A stretch of 13,814 bases of DNA from Clostridia bacterium (GTDB taxonomy: Bacteria; Bacillota; Clostridia; Oscillospirales; Ruminococcaceae), in NCBI GenBank assembly GCA_021152595.1, contig JAGKVC010000083.1, positions 1 to 13,814 on the forward strand. Direction: 5' to 3'. Position 1 is the stretch's first letter; the number at the start of each line of letters is the position of its first letter. The notes below the pieces were generated by a model that ran no database searches, was not told the DNA's origin, and was given only the letters and a program-made list of their open reading frames with translations. Both the position numbers and the translations under genes were made by a program. Below are positions 4,387 through 10,900 of this stretch, in pieces.

Positions 4387-7300
4387 TCACAGCTTCGGCT
4401 TTTTCGGCTTTGGTTTCTGCTGCGGTTCCGGCGGATTGCCCGTTTCCAAACGCTTCGCATAGGTTTCTGCCATCCGGTCAATGCGTGGATCGTCAACCAT
4501 TTCCGCTGCTTTCCGCATAATGGAAGGATCAATACGCAGCTTTTCTGCTTCTGCGGAAACTTTCAGCAGATTGTCCTCAGCAGGGCTGACTGTGTGCTCA
4601 GCGATTGCCTGCAAACGTCCGGGCAGGGCATCCAGAAAACGCTCCTCGGTCTGCTCCGGCGCGGCGATTGCCGGTGTCAGAAAGTCCGGCAGCGGCTTAA
4701 AGCCGAAGGAATCCACATAAAACGCCTGATCTCTCACAACCACCACATCGCTGACCGACAGGCTGTGTCCGGTGAAATCATCCGGGCGTTCCAGATTGAA
4801 CTTTCGGTAGATCGCTTCGAGCTGAATTCGCAGGTCGGGATTGTCTGTCACATCTGCCATGCTGCCCTCATAGACCAGATCATAATTTGCCATGTCCGGC
4901 TTTTGCCCCTGCTGCGTCAGGCGGTCATAGGGTTCAAACCGCAGATCGCGTGTTTCATCGCCGCCCTTCAGCTGATAGATCGCAAAATCCGCAGAAGGCG
5001 AGGGAGGTGTCGGCGCTGCCGCCTGTTCTGCCTGTACTTCGAGTGCCGGCGGTGATGCCGTCATGACTGCTTCTATGAAGCGATCCTGCTTCTTTTCCGG
5101 CTCCGGGGCAATCAGCCTGCCAAGTTCCATATTGCAGGCAAAATAATCGCCGCGCGCCATAACTTTTCCGACCTTATAGCTTTCATCGCTGTTCTTGATG
5201 TACTCCTGTACATAATGCGTTTCAGGGGCATTCATTTCATGGCTGAGCTGAATCCGGTAGACCTTCTGCGGCAGCTCCTCCTGCGCCGTATACAGCGCGG
5301 CGGATTTCTCATCCAGCACCTGTGGATGCACCAGCTCACAGCGCGCAGTCTTGCTTCTCTGTTCGTACAGTGCCAACAATGCTTTCTTTGCTTCGGGAAC
5401 AGTTTTCAGATCGGGAATGACCGGCGTGACAAGCCCGTCCGCGCTGATTGTCACTACGGAATAACGGTGATCTGCACTCTGCCGGACGGCATACTGTTCC
5501 GTCGGCTTCTGCTGGATTCCGGCGTCCTCTTTCAGCTCCGCGAGCTTTGCCTTCGCCATAGCAAGTGCCTGACGGTTTTCCGGCGCGTAGGTATGCGCGG
5601 TCATCAGCTCATACTCCTGTCTCGTCATGTCGATCTTGCTGACTGCTCCGTCCGGATTGATGCAGTCGGCGTTGATCTTGGAAACCTTGCTGTAAAACTG
5701 ATTGGGCGATTCGCCGGAGAGCTTCTGCTCGCGGTCATAGGCGTCCTCATTGAGCCAGCCGATGCCGTCCGCGAAATACTCATTGACCGAGGAATGAAAG
5801 TATTTCGTCTCAGGGATGCCGCGGTAATCATCACGGACGGACACACGCTCCGTTGACAGCAGAAACTGTCCGGAAAGATAGTCTGAGAGTTTCGGCAATT
5901 CCGGCTGCTTCGCCTGTGCCTGTGCAAGATCCCTTGCGCGGTCGATCAGTACCTCATAGAGATGATTCAGCCGGACGGGGTGCTGTTCTGTCAGAAATCT
6001 CAAACGGAACTGATCGCTTTCAAAGGAAAAGCGCGCAGCTTCCTTTTTGACCTCCGGCGTGAAACGTCCGTCCTCGCTTTTCAGCTGAACCGTTGCGGCG
6101 AGCGTATACATCGTGCGCTCCATGCCGAACTGCTCCTCCAGCTGCTGCACAAAGCCTTTCAAGTCACGGTTTTCATAGGCATCATACAGATGTTTGTCGA
6201 TGAAATCCTGGCAGGCTTTTGAAGCATTGATGCTGTCCCACAGCTCGTCCAGACGGTTATTCTGCCGTGCCTCCACAAAGGAAGTTGTCACAATCGGCAC
6301 ATCCTTCGGCGATTTCGGCGGCTTCTTTTCAGAAGCCGGATGCTGCGGCTTGCGCGGCGTATCGAAATATCGCTGTGCTTGCTGCGGCACGGCTTTTCTT
6401 GCCTGTGAATAACCTGCCTTGACCTTTGCGACCGCCGCCTCATACTGCGGCACATCGACCTTGCGGACGGTCAGCGTGACGGAGTTATCTTTCCGCACGC
6501 CGCTGAATGCGATGCCGTCCGCATCAAGCTGCTTTGCGATGTTTTCCGCATGGCGCGGCTTCAAGCCCTTGAAATACTGCACCTGTGAGCGGCACAGCAC
6601 CTGATAAGGCGTATTGCCGAGGGTTGCGGGCTTTTCCGGGTTGGCTGCTCTCTGCATCTCCATTGTTTTTGCTCCTTTCGGTTTGTGAAATACAGTCTCA
6701 AAATTCATTGCCGTCGCATATTCCGCCTGTGAAATATCCTGCGGCTCTTCCGTTACGGGCATCTGCGCGAATGTCATCTCCATATCGGAAATCAGGCGCA
6801 CGGTTTCGGAAATGTCTTCATGTTCTCCTGCAAATTGCAGAATTTCATCTGTTTCCTGCTCGCAGAATCGGATGCCTTTTGCGCGGCAGTCGTCAATCAG
6901 GATTTCTGCTTTCTGGATATTGTCAAGATCGGTGTCATCCAGCATCTCGTCAATCGTGAGGTCACGCTTTTGCAGCTTCAGCAATTCGGATTCGATCGCG
7001 GCAGACATTCGTTTTGCTGCCTGCTGAATCTCATCCAGAACATTTGTCAGCTGATCGAGTTGTCTGCCGTCCGACCACGATGCAATATACGGGAATGAAT
7101 ACTCTGAGGTATCCAGCCCCATGCGCTCCGCGACGATGAATGCCGTGGATTCCGCCTGTACCTCCTTCTCGTTTCTGGCGGATTTTGTTGTGGGGGATTT
7201 CAGATCAGGATCGTGCAGGAGCTTGTGTGCGCATTCGTGAAAAGCGGTTTTCAGCGTCTGCGCGTCGCTCATGCCGGACTGCACGACGATTTTGTTATCA

Positions 7301-7917
7301 GCGGGGCTGTAATAGCCTTTTGCGCCGCCAGGAATCTCCGCGAATTGAATCTCGATGCCGGTCACGCGCTGCAAGGCTTTGAGAATCGCTCCCATTTTAT
7401 CGCTATCCAGTTCACCGCTGAGATCGCTGACCGGGACAGGGATTTCCTTGCCGGTTGTCTGCGAAACATCAAACACATACGCTTTTTTGAACGCAATATC
7501 CATAACCGGATTCTGAATGATCTCGGTCTTTTCCGTGCCGTCTGGGTTATACTGCCGGTTGCCGAATTCATCGACCACCGGACGCTCAATTTCCTCGACC
7601 GTGCCGGTCTTGTATGCGACCGGCGCGAGGATTTCAATGCCGCTTTCGCCTTTGCTGACCTGCCGACCGAGCTGCTTCCATTTTCCGTATGCAGCGACCA
7701 GTGTTGCATCTGGCTTTTGCATGGCGATCAGCAGCGTGTTTCGTGCGGCGTAGTCTGTGAATCTGGACATGAATTTCAGGTAGTCACGGTACTTCTCCGA
7801 TGTGAACACCTGCTGCACACCGGCGTCAATCCGTTTGAAAATATCCTCAATCTCAGCGCGCTTTTCCGCCTGATACGCCGCACGTTCCTCCGGGGTAAAC
7901 TGTTTCTTCCATGCCAT
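4387..7917 (-). CDS. ArdC/LtrC-like polyvalent protein with HExxH zincin and YodL-like C-terminal domain
   Basis: Numbering from the ATG at 7917 (1176 residues), residues about 10-150 match the ArdC-type N-terminal domain (single-strand DNA binding; SRFTDYAARNTLLIAMQKPDA and GRQVSKGESGI are its typical blocks). HECAHKLLH at 227-235 with EVQAES at 252-257 is a gluzincin active site with H227, E228, H231 and a downstream acidic ligand. The middle holds regions of the kind seen in large polyvalent proteins of Firmicutes elements, including a DUF3849-like stretch around FADGIGWLNEDAYDREQK. The C-terminal region from about 977 (YQLKGGDETRDLRF) to 1080 resembles the YodL domain, followed by a basic P/K-rich tail. 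Such proteins are thought to protect incoming single-stranded DNA after conjugation; the protease target is unknown. The frame opens 14 codons earlier (7959), but AAAGGA stands 8 nt before 7917 and the family N-terminus begins there. A hairpin (7934-7964) sits just upstream. Confidence 0.88.
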   Translation of the reverse strand: MAWKKQFTPEERAAYQAEKRAEIEDIFKRIDAGVQQVFTSEKYRDYLKFMSRFTDYAARNTLLIAMQKPDATLVAAYGKWKQLGRQVSKGESGIEILAPVAYKTGTVEEIERPVVDEFGNRQYNPDGTEKTEIIQNPVMDIAFKKAYVFDVSQTTGKEIPVPVSDLSGELDSDKMGAILKALQRVTGIEIQFAEIPGGAKGYYSPADNKIVVQSGMSDAQTLKTAFHECAHKLLHDPDLKSPTTKSARNEKEVQAESTAFIVAERMGLDTSEYSFPYIASWSDGRQLDQLTNVLDEIQQAAKRMSAAIESELLKLQKRDLTIDEMLDDTDLDNIQKAEILIDDCRAKGIRFCEQETDEILQFAGEHEDISETVRLISDMEMTFAQMPVTEEPQDISQAEYATAMNFETVFHKPKGAKTMEMQRAANPEKPATLGNTPYQVLCRSQVQYFKGLKPRHAENIAKQLDADGIAFSGVRKDNSVTLTVRKVDVPQYEAAVAKVKAGYSQARKAVPQQAQRYFDTPRKPQHPASEKKPPKSPKDVPIVTTSFVEARQNNRLDELWDSINASKACQDFIDKHLYDAYENRDLKGFVQQLEEQFGMERTMYTLAATVQLKSEDGRFTPEVKKEAARFSFESDQFRLRFLTEQHPVRLNHLYEVLIDRARDLAQAQAKQPELPKLSDYLSGQFLLSTERVSVRDDYRGIPETKYFHSSVNEYFADGIGWLNEDAYDREQKLSGESPNQFYSKVSKINADCINPDGAVSKIDMTRQEYELMTAHTYAPENRQALAMAKAKLAELKEDAGIQQKPTEQYAVRQSADHRYSVVTISADGLVTPVIPDLKTVPEAKKALLALYEQRSKTARCELVHPQVLDEKSAALYTAQEELPQKVYRIQLSHEMNAPETHYVQEYIKNSDESYKVGKVMARGDYFACNMELGRLIAPEPEKKQDRFIEAVMTASPPALEVQAEQAAAPTPPSPSADFAIYQLKGGDETRDLRFEPYDRLTQQGQKPDMANYDLVYEGSMADVTDNPDLRIQLEAIYRKFNLERPDDFTGHSLSVSDVVVVRDQAFYVDSFGFKPLPDFLTPAIAAPEQTEERFLDALPGRLQAIAEHTVSPAEDNLLKVSAEAEKLRIDPSIMRKAAEMVDDPRIDRMAETYAKRLETGNPPEPQQKPKPKKPKL

Positions 7918-7933
7918 ATTCATCATCCTTTCC

Positions 7934-7964
7934 GGTATGTGCCGCCCGTCAGACAGCACATACC
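7934..7964 (-). promoter_or_regulatory. intercistronic hairpin before ArdC/LtrC-like gene
   Basis: In the 54-nt gap between the two large genes, GGTATGTGC and GCACATACC pair perfectly. In the minus-strand RNA the stem extends to 13 bp through two G-U pairs, with a 5-base loop. On the other strand those positions would be A-C mismatches, which points to an RNA structure of the sense transcript. The hairpin ends right at the ribosome site (GGAAAGGA), so it may affect translation or mRNA processing. No U-run follows, so it is not a standard terminator. Confidence 0.55.
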
Positions 7965-7971
7965 ATATTAT

Positions 7972-10900
7972 TTACCGCTTAATTTTATGGGGTACCGGTT
8001 TCTGCTTGTCCTCCTGCGGCTCTGCCCGAATCTGCGGCTTCGGTCTGTCCGTGTATGCCGCCGCAGGAACTGCGACCGACACCATACCGACCCGGACAGT
8101 TGTCGGTAGCTGCTCTGCTGCAACGTCGTCCGGTGTTTCGGACACCGGCATCGGCTCGTCAGGGCTGTCCATGCTGAGCTGTGCATTGACAAATTCCAGC
8201 CGCTTCTGCATATCCGCAAGCTCCTGCGCGCGCTCAAAGGGCTTTGTCATTGCCGCCCGTGCCTCCTCCAGATTCTGCTTTGCCTTGTCCAGATCGGCGG
8301 AAAATTGCTTGATCTTTGCATTGATCTGGATACCGGCAAGATTCTCAATACGCCGAATATTGCCGATCGGATTGTTCATCGACAGGTCAGCGTAATATTT
8401 CAGCCGCCCCTGCATACAGATGCTGCAAGCTGTTCCCGCGTCAATGAATCCCACCTGATTCTTCTCAATCGTCAGGTCAAAGCCGAAGTATCTGCCGAGG
8501 TGAATGCTCTCGCCGGTCGTTGAACACTTAATGAGCGCCTTTTCGATCTCTGCACCTGCCTCGGCGCGGTCGGTGTAAATCTTGCCGTCAATTTCGATCT
8601 GAAATTCCGCATTGTCCGGATGTTGCTCCTGAAATGCCAGCAGATCACCGCTTGCCTTTTCAAGTAGCGCGGCATAATTCTCGATCTGCTGCGGCAGCTT
8701 CCGTTCTGCAAGCTCCTGCATTTTGAACACGGATTTCTGATGCTCGGATTCCAGCGTTTTCAGCATCGCAATGTCATTATCAAGCTGAATCTTCTCCTTG
8801 ATCATCGGATTACCGCTTGCAATAGCCTGCATCTGCGAGTATGTCAGCACCATTTCGTCCACATCCTCTGATATGCGCACGGGATCTTTGCTTGTCATGA
8901 TCTGGTTGATGAATTTCGCCTTGTTCGTAATAATGCCCATCATATATGCATCAAAGGTGTTTTCTGTCAGGTAATGATAAATCCCGACTTCGGGGAACAG
9001 ATTGCCCTGCCGGATGCCCCGACCATCCTGCTGCGTCAGGTCGGCAGGCTTCCAGGGGATATCCAGGTGATGGATTGCGCAGATTCTGTCCTGCACATTT
9101 GCGCCTGTACCGAGCTTTGATGTACTTGCGATGATAAAGCGCTTTTCACCCTTGCGAAGCTGCTCAAACATATCCGCTCTTGCCTTGTCGGTTTTTGCAT
9201 CGCTGGCAAAGCAGATTTCGTCACGGGGAATGCCGCGGCGAATCAGCTCGTCCTTGATCGCCTGATATACCGAAAAATGCTCAGAGTCTGCATTGATCGC
9301 AATATCGCAGAAAATGATCTGCACGCCCTTTTGCTCCATGGTGTCAAGATAATTCTGTTCGAGGTTGTCGATCAGCATCATCACCTTGCTGTCCGGTGTC
9401 GGCTCTGCATCGAGGAAAATGCACCTGCTGTCCAGACCTAAAAGTCTTGCTTCATGCGTGATTTTGAGCATGTTGTCCTCGCTCGGATCAACATTGCCGT
9501 TGTGAATGCGCTCTGACCGCGCCGCCAGCTCCTTCATATATGCCTGCTGCCGTTCATCAGGCTTTGCGGATACGACAATCGGCGCACCTGTTTTCAGCGC
9601 AGGGACGGGGAGTTTGATCATATCCGGTGTCTGAATGTCCGCAAATTCCTTATACATCTGCATCAGCTCCGGGATATTGACGAATTTAGAGAAGCGGTTT
9701 TTCATTTGGAATCCGTTGCCCGCAGGCTTGATTTCAAGCTGCGATACGACCTCGCCGAAGGTGCCCGCCCAATCATCAAAGGTCTGCAAGCCTGCATTTT
9801 CAAGCAAATCAGGACGCAGATACCGCTGCATGACATAGAATTCGACCATCGAATTGCTGACAGGTGTGCCGGTACTATATAAAATATTATTGCAGCCGTA
9901 TTTGTCGTTGAGATACTGTGTTTTCATCAGCATATCCTCGAATTTCTGCGCTGCCGTTGTCTGTACGCCTGCGACATTGCTCATTTTTGTTGCGACGTAG
10001 CAATTCTTATAATTGTGCGCCTCGTCACAGACCAGATAGTCAAAGCCGAGCTTTTCAAAGCACAGGGAATTGTCCTTTTTAGAGGACATCAGCTTTTCAA
10101 GCCGTTCTTCGATCTTCATCTTCTGCCGTTCCAATGCTTTGACAGAGGTGCGGTCACTGCTGTCCACATCTTCGAGCGCGTCCATGATCTCTGCAAGTTC
10201 CTGTTCCATAAACTGCTTGCGGTATTCGTCAGACATCGGGATTCTCTCAAACTGCGTAAAGGACATAATCACCGCATCATAATCACCGGTCACGCAGCGG
10301 GCAATGAATTTCTGCCGCTTGTCCTTTGTGAAATCCTCCGGTCTTGCGACGAGCAGCTTTGCATTCGGATACAGCCGCATCCATTCAGAAGCCATCTGCA
10401 AGGTCAGGTGCTTTGGTACAACCACGCAGGCTTTGGAGATCAGACCAAGCCGCTTTTTCTCCATAGTCGCCGCGACCATTTCAAAGCTTTTGCCTGCACC
10501 GACACAGTGCGCAAGCAGCGTATTGCCGCCGAGCTTGGCGCGGAGTACAGCATTTTGCTGATGCGGACGCAGGCTGATCGCCGGATTCATTCCTGGAAAT
10601 GTCTGATGACTGCCGTCATATTCTCTGCCGCGAATTGCATTGAACAGGAAATTATACTTCTCTACATAATGATCCCTCCGGTCAATGTCTGCCCAGATCC
10701 AGCTCCGGAATGCCTCCTTCATCTGGCGGGCTTTTTCCTTTGCAAGCTGTGTTTCCTTCGGGTTTACTTCATAATGGTATTTGCCGTCCATGTCCTCCAC
10801 GCGGTCACGCACCACAATATCCCGCTGATTCAGCAGATTCTCAAAAATCTGGTAGCTCGTCATGCGGGATGTGCCGTAGGTTTCCGTTGCCGCGACAGAA

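Noticed and set aside
4114..5055. 313-codon plus-strand frame downstream of the outward promoter and IR-R
   Set aside because: Tempting because the promoter points at it, but its composition (Cys, Arg, His, Gln rich) is that of an antisense frame, it begins in the hairpin, has no good ribosome site, and lies opposite the 71-residue gene and the ArdC/LtrC-like gene.
7213..8109. 298-codon plus-strand frame spanning the gap between the two large genes
   Set aside because: Antisense to two well-supported genes; no recognisable domain.
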